A DNA stretch of 64,000 nucleotides from a bacterium D16-76 (lineage in GTDB: Bacteria; Bacillota; Clostridia; Oscillospirales; Acutalibacteraceae): NCBI GenBank assembly GCA_009917445.1, contig QZEE01000015.1, positions 1-64,000 of the forward strand. Reading direction: 5' to 3'. The notes beneath the pieces are model-generated. The model was not told where the DNA came from and did no database searches. It was given only the letters and a program-made list of their open reading frames with translations. The translations under genes and the position numbers were made by a program. Below are positions 50,086 through 59,010 of the stretch, in pieces. Positions within the stretch are counted from its first letter, which is position 1; each line of letters starts with the position of its first letter.

Positions 50086-50970
50086 TTACCAAAAGAGCTC
50101 CCAGGCCCCCGGGCACACCTGGGCCTCCACCCGTTCCCCCCCGGCGCAGTATTCGCCGTCCAGGGACCAGGGCATAGGCTCCTTGCAGGTAAACACCGCC
50201 CCCCGGGTATGGGTAAAGGTGATCAGCTCTTCATCCGGCTTGCCGCTCATAAGCGCCAGCAGAATCCGGTTAAGCTCGTGCAGGCTTTTGGGCCGCTTCA
50301 CCAAACTCAATTCAAAAAGCCCGTCCTGGGGGCCTACCTTTTCCGGGTCCAGCTTAATAACGCCCCCCAGGGAAGTAGAGTTGCTCACCCCGCCATACAG
50401 GTATTCCCCCTCATAGACCCCGCCCTCCGCGGTCTCCACGCGGGCCTCATAGGCCTGCAAAGCCGGCAGCTCCTTAATGCCCTCGATCACATAAGCCAAA
50501 TGCCCCAAAGAGTTTTTCAAGCTCTGGGTGGTGTTGTAAGAAGACTGGGTAAAGGCCCCAAAGGACGCCACATACAAAAAGCTGCGCCCGTTCATCTGCC
50601 CCAGATCCAGGGCCCTGGGCTTCCCCATGGCAATAAAGGACGCCGCCTTTACCGGCTCCTTGGGGATGCCCAAAAAGGTGGCAAAGTCGTTGGTAGTCCC
50701 CGCCGGTATATACCCCAGGGGGCGCAGGGCCCCTTCCCGCCGCAGCAGGTCCACCGTGTCGCTCAGGGTGCCGTCCCCGCCGCAGACCACCAGGCGTTCC
50801 GGCCTCTTCTCCATGGCCAGCCGCACCGCCTGTTCTCCCTGCTCCTTCGAAGCCGTCTCCACGACCTCCACGTCGCCGCCCCCGGCCGCAAACACCTCCC
50901 GTACCGGCCCTATCTCCCGCAAAATCCCTTGCTTCCCCGCGTTGGCATTTACCAGCAGCATGGTTTTCAT
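50086..50970 (-). CDS. Diacylglycerol kinase-family lipid kinase (YegS/BmrU type)
   Basis: 294 residues. The catalytic nucleotide motif VCGGDGTLSDTVDLL and the following LGYIPAGTTNDFATFLG are the family hallmarks; LLVNANAGKQG starts the fold. Members phosphorylate diacylglycerol or related lipids at the membrane surface. The ATG at 50970 follows AGGGAGGG; a GTG three bases earlier is less likely. It lies 16 bp after the ABC exporter gene on the same strand, so it forms an operon with the two exporter subunits. In Bacillus, bmrU also adjoins a multidrug transporter gene. Confidence 0.9.
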   Translation of the reverse strand: MKTMLLVNANAGKQGILREIGPVREVFAAGGGDVEVVETASKEQGEQAVRLAMEKRPERLVVCGGDGTLSDTVDLLRREGALRPLGYIPAGTTNDFATFLGIPKEPVKAASFIAMGKPRALDLGQMNGRSFLYVASFGAFTQSSYNTTQSLKNSLGHLAYVIEGIKELPALQAYEARVETAEGGVYEGEYLYGGVSNSTSLGGVIKLDPEKVGPQDGLFELSLVKRPKSLHELNRILLALMSGKPDEELITFTHTRGAVFTCKEPMPWSLDGEYCAGGERVEAQVCPGAWELFW

Positions 50971-50986
50971 CACAACGTGCCCTCCC

Positions 50987-52861
50987 TTAAGACGCCTGCG
51001 CGCCCTCGAATTGGCTCCTGTACAGCTCCGCGTAGAAGCCGTTTTGGGCCATTAACTGGTCATGGGTGCCCTGCTCCACAATGTCCCCGTCCTTCATGCA
51101 CAAAATCAAGTCCGCGTTGCGGATGGTGGAAAGCCGGTGGGCAATCACAAAGCTGGTGCGCCCCTCCATCAAGTTATCCATAGCCCGCTGCAATAAGACC
51201 TCCGTGCGGGTGTCTACCGAGCTGGTGGCCTCGTCCAGAATCATCACCCGGGGGTCCGCTAAAATAGCCCGGGCAATGGTCAAAAGCTGCCTCTGCCCCT
51301 GGGACACCCCTTCGCCGTCCTCGCTGAGCACCATCTGGTACCCCCCTGGCAGGGTGCGGATAAAGTGGTCGGCCTGGGCGGCCTTAGCCGCTTCCACCAC
51401 CTCTTCGTCCGTAGCCCCCAGCCGCCCATAGCGGATGTTCTCCATGATCGTAGCGTTATACAGCCACGCGTCCTGCAATACCATGCCGAATTCCGTGCGC
51501 AGGTCCTCCCGGGTAAAGTCTGTCACCGGGTGGCCGTCCAGGGTGATCTCCCCGCCGTCCAAATCGTAAAACCGCATCAAAAGCTTCACCAGCGTCGTCT
51601 TCCCCGCGCCGGTAGGCCCCACAATGGCCACCTTCTGCCCGGCCTTTACCACCGCTGAAAAATCCTTGATTACCGGCTCCTGGGGCCCGTTATAGCCAAA
51701 GCGCACATGGGAGAAGGCAATCGCCCCCTCAATGTCCTCTTGGGCTAGGATAGCCCGGGCCTCGCCGGGGTATTCCTCTTCCCCGCCCAAAAACGCGAAG
51801 ATGCGCTCCGCCGCCGCCACTGTCATTTGCAGCTGGCTGGAGATATTGGCCAGCTGCGTCACCGGCTGGGTAAAGCTGCGCACATACTGGATAAACGCCT
51901 GTATCCCGCCAATGGTCATGCTGCCCCCGGCGGCCATAGCCGCGCCGGCCACGCACACCGCTACATAGCCCAGGTTCCCCACAAAGCCCATCACCGGCTG
52001 CATCAGCCCAGAAAGGAAATTTGCCTTCCACCCGGCCTCATACAGCTTCTCATTCTCCTTGTCAAAGTCCGCCGTAGCCTGCTGTTCCCGCCCAAAGGCT
52101 TTCAGCACCAGGTGCCCGCCGTACATTTCCTCCACCTGGCCGTTTACCTGGCCCAAATACTCCTGCTGCCCCCTAAAATGCCGCTGGGACACCTTCACAA
52201 TGCCCAGCACCAGCCCTAGGGACACCGGCAGCATAGCCAGCACCACCAGGGTCAGCTGCCAGCTTATGGTGAGCATAAGCACCAGCACCCCCACCATGGT
52301 GCACACCGAGGTGATCACCTGGGTAATGCTCTGGGACAGGGAATTGGACAAGGCGTCCACATCGTTTGTCATGCGGGACAGCACCTCGCCCTGGGTGGTC
52401 TTGTGGAAATAGGAAAGGGGCAGGCAGTTGATCTTATGGGTGATAGCGCCCCGCAGGTTATAGTACACCTGGGTCGATACCCCCGCCATAATATGCCCCT
52501 GCAGGTACGAGAACCCGGCGCTCACCAGGTACAGCCCGCCCAAAGCCAGCAGCACCTTCCCAATATAGCCAAAGTCGATCCCCTCCCCGGCCCCGGTAAT
52601 GGTGCGCATAAGCCCCGCCGCCAGTTCATCCGTAGCCAGGGCCAGCACCTTCGGCCCCAAAATAGAGAACACCGTAGAAACCGCCGCAAAAAGCATAACC
52701 AGCACCAGCAGCCCCCGGAAAGGCTTCAAATACCGCAGCAGCTCCCGGCCGCTGCGCTTAAAGTTTTCCGCCTTCTCCCCCCCGGCGCCCATAGGCCCAG
52801 GCCCAGGATGGGGGCCGTGGGGCCGCATAGGGGCGGGCCTGTTCTTCTCCCTCTCGCTCAT
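50987..52861 (-). CDS. ABC exporter half-transporter, catalytic-site subunit
   Basis: 624 residues with an N-terminal Pro/Gly/His-rich cytoplasmic extension (MRPHGPHPGPGPMGAGG), a six-helix type IV exporter domain, and an NBD from about 380. The NBD has Walker A GPTGAGKTTLVKLL, Q-loop FGMVLQDAWL, signature VSQGQRQLLTIARA, Walker B VMILDEATSSVD and switch His in IAHRLST, so its catalytic Glu and His are intact. Its ATG overlaps the stop of the upstream partner gene (ATGA). It resembles the TM288-type half of heterodimeric exporters. The substrate is unknown. Confidence 0.93.
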   Translation of the reverse strand: MSEREKNRPAPMRPHGPHPGPGPMGAGGEKAENFKRSGRELLRYLKPFRGLLVLVMLFAAVSTVFSILGPKVLALATDELAAGLMRTITGAGEGIDFGYIGKVLLALGGLYLVSAGFSYLQGHIMAGVSTQVYYNLRGAITHKINCLPLSYFHKTTQGEVLSRMTNDVDALSNSLSQSITQVITSVCTMVGVLVLMLTISWQLTLVVLAMLPVSLGLVLGIVKVSQRHFRGQQEYLGQVNGQVEEMYGGHLVLKAFGREQQATADFDKENEKLYEAGWKANFLSGLMQPVMGFVGNLGYVAVCVAGAAMAAGGSMTIGGIQAFIQYVRSFTQPVTQLANISSQLQMTVAAAERIFAFLGGEEEYPGEARAILAQEDIEGAIAFSHVRFGYNGPQEPVIKDFSAVVKAGQKVAIVGPTGAGKTTLVKLLMRFYDLDGGEITLDGHPVTDFTREDLRTEFGMVLQDAWLYNATIMENIRYGRLGATDEEVVEAAKAAQADHFIRTLPGGYQMVLSEDGEGVSQGQRQLLTIARAILADPRVMILDEATSSVDTRTEVLLQRAMDNLMEGRTSFVIAHRLSTIRNADLILCMKDGDIVEQGTHDQLMAQNGFYAELYRSQFEGAQAS

Positions 52862-55728
52862 GCCAATTCCTCCTTCCGCAGCTGGCTTTCCGCAATTTCC
52901 CGGTAAGCCGGGCAGCTTTCCAACAGCTCCCTGTGGGTGCCCTTGCCCACCAGCCTGCCGCCGTCCAGCACCAAAATCTGCTGGGCGTGCATAATGGTGC
53001 TTACCCGCTGGGCCACCACCAGCACCGCGGCCTCCGCCGTATAACTTTGCAGGGCCCCCCGCACCGCCGCCTCGGTCTTAAAGTCCAGCGCCGAAAAGCT
53101 GTCGTCAAAAATATACACCGGGGCCCGCCGTACCAAGGCCCGGGCCATAGAAAGCCTCTGCCTCTGCCCGCCGGAGACATTGGCGCCCCCCTGGGACACA
53201 TAGGCGCCCAGGCCCTTTTCCATCTCTTCCACAAAGCCCCTGGCCTGGGCCGTATCCAGGGCCTCCAGCAATTCGCCCTCTTCCGCGCCCTCCTTGCCAT
53301 AGCGCAGGTTCTCCTGTACCGTCCCCGAGAACAGCAGCGCCTTTTGGGGCACATAGCCAATGGCCGCCCGCAAATCCTCCTGCTTATACTGGCGTATATC
53401 CGTGCCGTCCAGGGTGATTTCCCCACCCGTCACGTCATAAAACCGGGGTATCAGGTTCACCAGGGTAGACTTCCCCGCCCCCGTAGCGCCAATAATCGCC
53501 GTGGTCTCCCCAGGCCTGGCCGTAAAGCTGATGTGTTCCAGTACGTCGCTTTCCGCGTCGTGGTAGCGGAAGCTCACATCCTTAAACTCCACCACGCCCT
53601 TTATGCCCTCAGCCGGTTTCGCCGGCCCCTGGGGGTCCCGCACCTGGGGCTCCATGTCCAGCACTTCCCCTATGCGCGCCGCCGACACACTGGCCCTGGG
53701 CAGCATCACAAACATCATGGCAATCATCAAGAAGGACATAATAATCTGCATAGCATACTGGATAAACGCCATCATATCGCCAATCTGCAAAGTAGAGGCC
53801 GCAATGGCATGGCCGCCCACCCACATAATCACCAAAGAGCTCACGTTCATCACCAGCATCATCGCCGGCATCATCCCGGCCATCACCCGCTGCACAAAGC
53901 GGTTGGTGTGGGTAAACTCCTGGTTGGCCTCCCGGAAGCGCTCTTCCTCAAACAGCTGGTTGCCAAAAGCCCGCACCACCATCATGCCTGAAAGGTGTTC
54001 CCGGCTAATGCGGTTCAGCTTATCCATCATGCCCTGCAAAGCCTTAAACTTCGGCAGCGCCACCGCCATGACCACCATCACCAGCCCCAGCATCACCGCC
54101 ACGGCCGCCGCCACAATCCAGCTCATGGAAACGCTCTTTTCCACTGCCAAAATAACGCCCCCTATGCCCATAATCGGGGCATAGCACACCAGGCGCAGGC
54201 CCATCATCACCAGCATGCCCACCTGCTGCACGTCGTTGGTGGTGCGGGTGATCAGCGACGCAATCGAGACCTTGTCGAACTCCGGCCCGCCCATGCCCAT
54301 CACCTTTGCAAACAGGTCATGCCGCAGGTTGCGGGCCACAGCCGTAGCCGCCCGGGACGAAAAGAACCCCACCAGCACCGCCGCCAAAGCCCCCAGCAGG
54401 GCTACGCCCAGCATCTGCAGGCCCTTGTCCCAAATATACGAAGACTGCATAGGGGCCGTGTCCACCCCCAGCTCTGTGTAAAAAAGCTTTTTCAGGCTGA
54501 CCCCCACCTGGCCCGCCATCATGTCCGCCCCATCTGCGGCGGCAGCTATGGCATGGCCCAGGCTTTCCTCCGGCGCAAAGGCCAAAAGGGGCAGCAGCTG
54601 GTACAGCCGTTCCGCCGGCATATTCCCCAGCCCCCCGGCGTCTGTCAAATCAAACCCGCCATCCGGCTGCCCGTCATCCAGTCCAGCGCCGTCCTCCCCA
54701 AAGAACTCCGGCTTTTCCTCGTCCAGCAAAGCGTCGTCCATCGGGGGCTCCGACGCCCCCTCCCCCTCAGGGCCCATCCCGCTTTCCACGCCGCCAGGGT
54801 CCGGCGCCGTAAAGCCCCCGTCCATTTCCGGCAGGGCAGGGTTTTCAATCCCCCCCGGGGGCTCAATGGCCCCCACAGCGGCCATGCCCCCCATAACCGG
54901 CTCGTTTTCCCATACCAGGTCCGCCCCCTGGGGGCCATCGCTTTCCCGTCCCTCCGGCAGCATCCGCAGGTCAGAGGAGCTGGACGTCCGGGGCGGCTGT
55001 GGCGCCAGCTGCAGGTTGGGGTCTGTAGCCACCGTGGGGTTTTTCTTCTGCTCTTCCAGGTACAGCTGCAGATTGGGGTCCGTCACCACGCCGCCGGATT
55101 CCCCAGCCGCGCTGTCCCCAGCCCCTGCCTTTTCCCCGCCCAAAATGGGTATGTCAAAAATATTGGGCAGACCGCCGGGCGCATCCGCCGGGCCTTCCCC
55201 GTCCGGCCCCGGCGCAGGGGCCACAGTGCCCCCGCTGCTGCCCGGCCCAACAGCCGCGCCGCCCTGGCCCGCCGCCTTCAAGGCCAGCTCCGCCAGTTCC
55301 CCGCTGGCGGCGGCCTCCTGCATATACAGCAAAAAGCCATAAGCCGCCTGGCCGTATACCCGGTCCAGTTCCAGCCTGGCCTCTTCCTCCAAGCCCTCCC
55401 GCAGCACGCACACCGCCTCTTTCCGGGCCAAAGGGTAATCCTTAGAAATCCGCTGGGCCTCGCTGCTTTCCGGCTCTATGGTGTAATAGCCCCCTTCCAG
55501 CAGGGCCTTATCCTCCCCGCCGCAAAAAAACAGCAAAAGCTGCAGGGCCTTCCGGCTCATAGCCTCCGGCGCCCCGGCCTCCAGGCCCCCCTGCTGGATG
55601 CCCGTGTTCACCAGGCCGCTCATCAGGTTTGGCAGGGCCAGTTCGCTCATGGCCTGCCCAAACAACAGCAGGATGCACAAGAGAACCGACGCCCAGAAGG
55701 GTTTCAAATATCGTGCGGTCAGCTTCAA
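52858..55728 (-). CDS. ABC exporter half-transporter, degenerate-site subunit with a large extracellular insertion
   Basis: 956 residues, against about 580 for ordinary half-transporters. After helix 1 (about 12-32) and LVNTGIQQGG comes an insertion of about 380 residues (50-430) before helix 2. It is partly helical, then Gly/Pro/Asp/Glu-rich, with a repeated TDPNLQL. The NBD has Walker A GATGAGKSTLVNL and signature NVSGGQRQRLS. The Walker B Glu is Asp (FDDSFSALD) and the switch His is Gln (VAQRVST), as in TM287-type subunits. TTG start with AAGGGGG upstream. It is first gene of the three-gene operon. Confidence 0.9.
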   Translation of the reverse strand: MKLTARYLKPFWASVLLCILLLFGQAMSELALPNLMSGLVNTGIQQGGLEAGAPEAMSRKALQLLLFFCGGEDKALLEGGYYTIEPESSEAQRISKDYPLARKEAVCVLREGLEEEARLELDRVYGQAAYGFLLYMQEAAASGELAELALKAAGQGGAAVGPGSSGGTVAPAPGPDGEGPADAPGGLPNIFDIPILGGEKAGAGDSAAGESGGVVTDPNLQLYLEEQKKNPTVATDPNLQLAPQPPRTSSSSDLRMLPEGRESDGPQGADLVWENEPVMGGMAAVGAIEPPGGIENPALPEMDGGFTAPDPGGVESGMGPEGEGASEPPMDDALLDEEKPEFFGEDGAGLDDGQPDGGFDLTDAGGLGNMPAERLYQLLPLLAFAPEESLGHAIAAAADGADMMAGQVGVSLKKLFYTELGVDTAPMQSSYIWDKGLQMLGVALLGALAAVLVGFFSSRAATAVARNLRHDLFAKVMGMGGPEFDKVSIASLITRTTNDVQQVGMLVMMGLRLVCYAPIMGIGGVILAVEKSVSMSWIVAAAVAVMLGLVMVVMAVALPKFKALQGMMDKLNRISREHLSGMMVVRAFGNQLFEEERFREANQEFTHTNRFVQRVMAGMMPAMMLVMNVSSLVIMWVGGHAIAASTLQIGDMMAFIQYAMQIIMSFLMIAMMFVMLPRASVSAARIGEVLDMEPQVRDPQGPAKPAEGIKGVVEFKDVSFRYHDAESDVLEHISFTARPGETTAIIGATGAGKSTLVNLIPRFYDVTGGEITLDGTDIRQYKQEDLRAAIGYVPQKALLFSGTVQENLRYGKEGAEEGELLEALDTAQARGFVEEMEKGLGAYVSQGGANVSGGQRQRLSMARALVRRAPVYIFDDSFSALDFKTEAAVRGALQSYTAEAAVLVVAQRVSTIMHAQQILVLDGGRLVGKGTHRELLESCPAYREIAESQLRKEELA

Positions 55729-55938
55729 AGTGCTGCCCCCTTTCCATAATTCTATGGCCGCCCCAGGCAGCGCCCCACAAAGGGCTCCCGTCCCAACAGC
55801 CCAGGCAGCGCCAATCCCCAGCGCCCGCCCTTGCCATTGGGCCCGGCTTCCCAGCCCCCGTTTCAGCCCGCCCCGGCGCGGCCAGCCATCCGGTTTGATT
55901 TTATGTAAACCGTCTATATCCAGCCGTCAATGTGCCTG

Positions 55939-55968
55939 ATTATAGCACGCCCCCCTTCCCAGCGTCAA
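55939..55968 (-). promoter_or_regulatory. Promoter of the ABC exporter operon
   Basis: On the minus strand TTGACG, 18 bp, TATAAT (forward 55963-55968 and 55939-55944). The leader to the TTG start is about 205 nt and shows no obvious riboswitch fold. The remainder of the 297-bp gap holds nothing else recognisable. Confidence 0.7.
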
Positions 55969-56025
55969 GCCAAGGGGGCAAATGTTCAAGAAGGCTTAAC
56001 ACTCTATTCACAAGCGCGGCGGGCT

Positions 56026-56460
56026 TTACCCGCCCATCCCCGGCCAAAGCCCCAGCTCCCCCAGCCTTGCCCACAGGGGCCCGGTTATCCAGGGGTACGT
56101 GGTGTCCTCTGGCGGCGCGTCAAAAAGCCGCACCTCCGCCATCTCGCTTTCCGGCAAAGGGCCCAGCCCCGTAATCTCCGCCAGAAAAACCGCTCCATTA
56201 GCCCCCGGGTCCCGTTCATCGTCCGCGGCCCAATACCCGCACACCGGCGTAAGCGTAAACCCGGTTGCCCCAGACTCTTCCCACAGCTCACGCCCAGCCG
56301 CCTGCGCCGGCGTCTCCCCTGGCTCCACGTGCCCTCCCTGGGTCTCCCAGGTGCGCCGTTCCTTATGGCGGCTCAAAAGCAGCCGCCCCTGATACCGGGA
56401 AAAAACCACCACATATTTATAATCCTCCGTTTCCTCCACAGCAAAGGACCTGCACAGCAT
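56026..56460 (-). CDS. NUDIX hydrolase
   Basis: 144 residues. The Nudix box GX5EX7REUXEEXGU is complete in GHVEPGETPAQAAGRELWEESGA (Gly and Glu positions all match). Substrates are nucleoside diphosphates linked to another group; the exact one cannot be told. It follows proC by 12 bp on the same strand, so the two are co-transcribed, which does not by itself link their functions. Confidence 0.9.
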   Translation of the reverse strand: MLCRSFAVEETEDYKYVVVFSRYQGRLLLSRHKERRTWETQGGHVEPGETPAQAAGRELWEESGATGFTLTPVCGYWAADDERDPGANGAVFLAEITGLGPLPESEMAEVRLFDAPPEDTTYPWITGPLWARLGELGLWPGMGG

Positions 56461-56472
56461 AAAACCATCCCC

Positions 56473-57267
56473 TTACATCCCTTTTGATTTTTCCCAGCAA
56501 ACCTTCATCGCATCCATCAAGCTGCCCCGGAACCCTGTTTTTTCCAGCATTTTCACCGCCTCAATGGTAGTGCCCCCCGGCGAGCAGACCATGTCTTTCA
56601 GCTGCGCCGGGTGCAGGCCCGATTCCAAAACCATCCTGGCGCTGCCCAGCACCGCCTGGGCCGCAAAGGTAAAAGCCTGTTGCCGGGCCATGCCAAAGGA
56701 GACCGCCGCGTCCGCCATAGCCTCCACCATTACAAATACATAGGCCGGCGAGCTGCCGCTGACCGCCACCACCGCGTCCATCAGGCCCTCCGGCACCACC
56801 TGGGCCTTTCCGGTGCTTTCCAGCAGCCTCTGGGCCAGCTCTTGCTGCTGAGGGGATACCCCCTCCCCAAAGCACAGGGCGGCCATGCCTTCCCCCACCA
56901 TAGCCGGGGTGTTGGGCATAGCCCTCACTAGGTGCACCGGCTTCTGGAAACGTTCCCGCAGCCAAGCCAAGGTCTTGCCCGGCGCAATAGAAAGGATAAG
57001 CTGCCCGGCCCGGCACACGTCCCGCACCTGGGCAATGACCCCCTCATACACCTGGGGCTTGACCGCCAGCAGCAGCACATCGCACCAGGCGCAGACCGCC
57101 CGCCCATCCTCCAGGCCCTTCACGCCAAACCCTTCCTCAAACCCCTTCACAGCCCCAGGCAAAACATCCGTCACCCGCACATCCTCCGGCCCGCAGCCCC
57201 CCTGCTCCAATATACCCGCCAGCATAGCCCCAGCCATGTTGCCGCACCCAATTATACCCAGCTTCAT
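56473..57267 (-). CDS. proC: Pyrroline-5-carboxylate reductase
   Basis: Last enzyme of proline synthesis, reducing pyrroline-5-carboxylate with NAD(P)H. 264 residues from the ATG at 57267, which has GGAGG 8 bp upstream; a longer frame adds 12 residues without an SD. The Rossmann motif is IIGCGNMAGAMLAG, with VRAMPNTPAMVGEGM and the signature VAVSGSSPAYVFVMVEAMADA. proB and proA are not in the window. Confidence 0.94.
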   Translation of the reverse strand: MKLGIIGCGNMAGAMLAGILEQGGCGPEDVRVTDVLPGAVKGFEEGFGVKGLEDGRAVCAWCDVLLLAVKPQVYEGVIAQVRDVCRAGQLILSIAPGKTLAWLRERFQKPVHLVRAMPNTPAMVGEGMAALCFGEGVSPQQQELAQRLLESTGKAQVVPEGLMDAVVAVSGSSPAYVFVMVEAMADAAVSFGMARQQAFTFAAQAVLGSARMVLESGLHPAQLKDMVCSPGGTTIEAVKMLEKTGFRGSLMDAMKVCWEKSKGM

Positions 57268-57356
57268 CGCAAAAACCTCCATCCAAAATTTCGAACAAAC
57301 CATACAATTAGATTATACCACTTTACGCCCGCCCGTCAACCCCATCCCCCGCCCGT

Positions 57357-57430
57357 TTTGGCCTCCGGCGGTTTAGGGGCTTTGCCCCTAAAAACCCCAC
57401 CACCTTTGAAAAGGTGGACGAAACTTTTGC
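57357..57430. repeat. Palindromic module (CCTCCGGCGG, TTAGGGGC/GCCCCTAA, CCACCTTT/AAAGGTGG)
   Basis: Edge element plus two stems, then ACGAAACTTTTGCG, a near match to 49979-49990. It fills part of the 272-bp gap upstream of proC. Confidence 0.55.
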
Positions 57431-57539
57431 GTTATCGATTTTGAAGAATAAAATGCACGTGCATTTGCCCAAAAACGCCCACGCATAATTTTCCCCAGCC
57501 CAGAAAAAATAAAAAGAAAACGCAAAGGAGCGAACCCAT

Positions 57540-57755
57540 ATGCCGCAAAAAAGGAAAATCCACTACCACGAGCACGACCCCCTGCCCGAAGGCAAATTCC
57601 CCAACATTTCCGGTGTAGCCTCTGCCAACGAGTGCACAGGCCTTATGTACAAGACCCCCGCCGACCGCCAGGAGCTCCACGCCTACCGGGATCTTTTCAG
57701 CATGGAGATCCCCCAGGACGCCCCAGGGGAATCCCCCCAGCGCCCCCGCCCCTGA
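57540..57755 (+). CDS. Small uncharacterised protein (71 residues)
   Basis: A short polar protein with a good SD (AAAGGAG) and a strong terminator right after it, so it looks like a real monocistronic gene. It begins PQKRKIHYHEHDPLPEGKFP, has one Cys (NECTGLMYKT) and ends in a Pro-rich tail. No membrane helix or signal peptide. I do not recognise a family. Confidence 0.7.
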   Translation: MPQKRKIHYHEHDPLPEGKFPNISGVASANECTGLMYKTPADRQELHAYRDLFSMEIPQDAPGESPQRPRP

Positions 57756-57759
57756 ACCC

Positions 57760-57797
57760 AGGGCCCGCCTTTCTGGGCGGGCCCTACGGTTTTTTTA
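57760..57797 (+). terminator. Intrinsic terminator
   Basis: AGGGCCCGCC-tttct-GGGCGGGCCCT followed by TTTTTTT. It ends the 71-residue gene. Confidence 0.88.
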
Positions 57798-57878
57798 TCC
57801 GGGCGGCCTAATGTTTACAGTGTGTTCAACAACTTTTCCAGGGAATACGCTACAATAAAAGCCTAAGGGGGGGTGGAA

Positions 57879-58787
57879 ATGTTTGGGTATGTGCGCCCCA
57901 ATAAAGACGAGCTGCTGGTAAAGGAGTACGAACAGTATAAAGCCGTATACTGCCAGCTGTGCCGGGTGCTGGGCCGGGACTACGGGTGGCCGTGCCGTTT
58001 TTTCCTCAGCTATGACAGCACTTTTTACGCCATGCTGGCCCTGGCCGTCACCAACGAAGGCCTGTCCCCCTGCCGGGAGCGCTGCGCCTGCAACCCCCTA
58101 AAGCGGTGCCGATACCTGGAAGGCGACGGCGAAGCCTACGACAAAGCCGCGGCCCTTACCATCCTTTTAGCCTACGCCAAAGCCGAAGACGACATTGCCG
58201 ACGAAAGCCCCCTGAAAACCCTGGGCAAGCGCCTGCTGCGCCCCTACTTAAAGCGCAAGGCCCGCTGGGCCCGGGTGCGGTACCCCTACCTGGCCGCCTG
58301 CACAGAATCCTTCATGGCCGCCCAAAAGGAAGCCGAAGAATCCGGCGCCAGCCTGGACCCCTGTGCCGAGCCCACCGCCCAGCTTCTGTCCAAGGTCTTT
58401 GGGGACATAGCCGGCGAAGACCCCAAAAAAGCCGAGCCCCTCAAACAGTTTGGCTACTACCTGGGCCGCTGGGTCTACCTGATGGACGCCGCCGACGACC
58501 TTCCGGAAGACCTGCGCACAGGCTCCTTCAACCCCTTTATCAACCGCCTGGACCTATGGGGCAAAGCGAGCCTAACGGAAGACGAGCGCAAGCGTGCCGA
58601 CGAATTCTGCAACGCCGCCCTAAACCGCACCGCGGCCCAAATGGCCCTGCCCCTAAACCTCCTGGACCTGGGCCCCTTCACGCCCATCCTGGAAAACGTG
58701 GTACACAAGGGCCTGCCCGAACTGCAGCGGGAAATCCTCTTCCTGCACATTAAGGAAAAACCCCGCCGGGAATTAAAAAACCTGTAA
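57879..58787 (+). CDS. DUF5685-family protein
   Basis: 302 residues, soluble and mostly helical. MFGYVRPNKDELLVKEYEQYKAVYCQLCRVLGRDYG at the start is the family signature; Cys pairs occur in YCQLC and in CRERCACNPLKRC, which could bind a metal. The middle has YLMDAADDLPEDL, an Asp-rich helix reminiscent of prenyl-diphosphate-binding segments, but that similarity is speculative. A strong AAGGGGGGGTGG SD precedes the ATG at 57879. It stands alone. Confidence 0.82.
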   Translation: MFGYVRPNKDELLVKEYEQYKAVYCQLCRVLGRDYGWPCRFFLSYDSTFYAMLALAVTNEGLSPCRERCACNPLKRCRYLEGDGEAYDKAAALTILLAYAKAEDDIADESPLKTLGKRLLRPYLKRKARWARVRYPYLAACTESFMAAQKEAEESGASLDPCAEPTAQLLSKVFGDIAGEDPKKAEPLKQFGYYLGRWVYLMDAADDLPEDLRTGSFNPFINRLDLWGKASLTEDERKRADEFCNAALNRTAAQMALPLNLLDLGPFTPILENVVHKGLPELQREILFLHIKEKPRRELKNL

Positions 58788-58924
58788 ACATTTCCCCTTA
58801 AACTATCCCTATAGCAGAAAACAGCAAAGCAGCAAATCGTAAAAGCAAAAAGTAAAAAGTAATAAAGAAAAAAGCAACCCAAAAAACGCGGGCCGCCCTC
58901 TAAATCCTACACCCCGGCCCGTGC

Positions 58925-58980
58925 GCGAGAAGCGAAGCGTGGGATTCCAAAGGGGCCAGGCCCCTTTGGCCGCCGGAGGC
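58925..58980 (+). repeat. Family F palindromic repeat (copy 4)
   Basis: GCGAGAAGCGAAGCGTGGG, stem CCAAAGGGG/CCCCTTTGG, CCGCCGGAGG edge, ending 30 bp before the DnaJ-domain gene. The rest of the gap upstream is A-rich. Confidence 0.65.
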
Positions 58981-59010
58981 AGAGATAAACGAAGGGAAAA
59001 GGAGACGACC

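Noticed and set aside
53995-55749. 584-codon plus-strand frame opposite the ABC subunit
   Set aside because: Antisense shadow rich in Arg, Pro and His; the minus-strand NBD and helices are clear.
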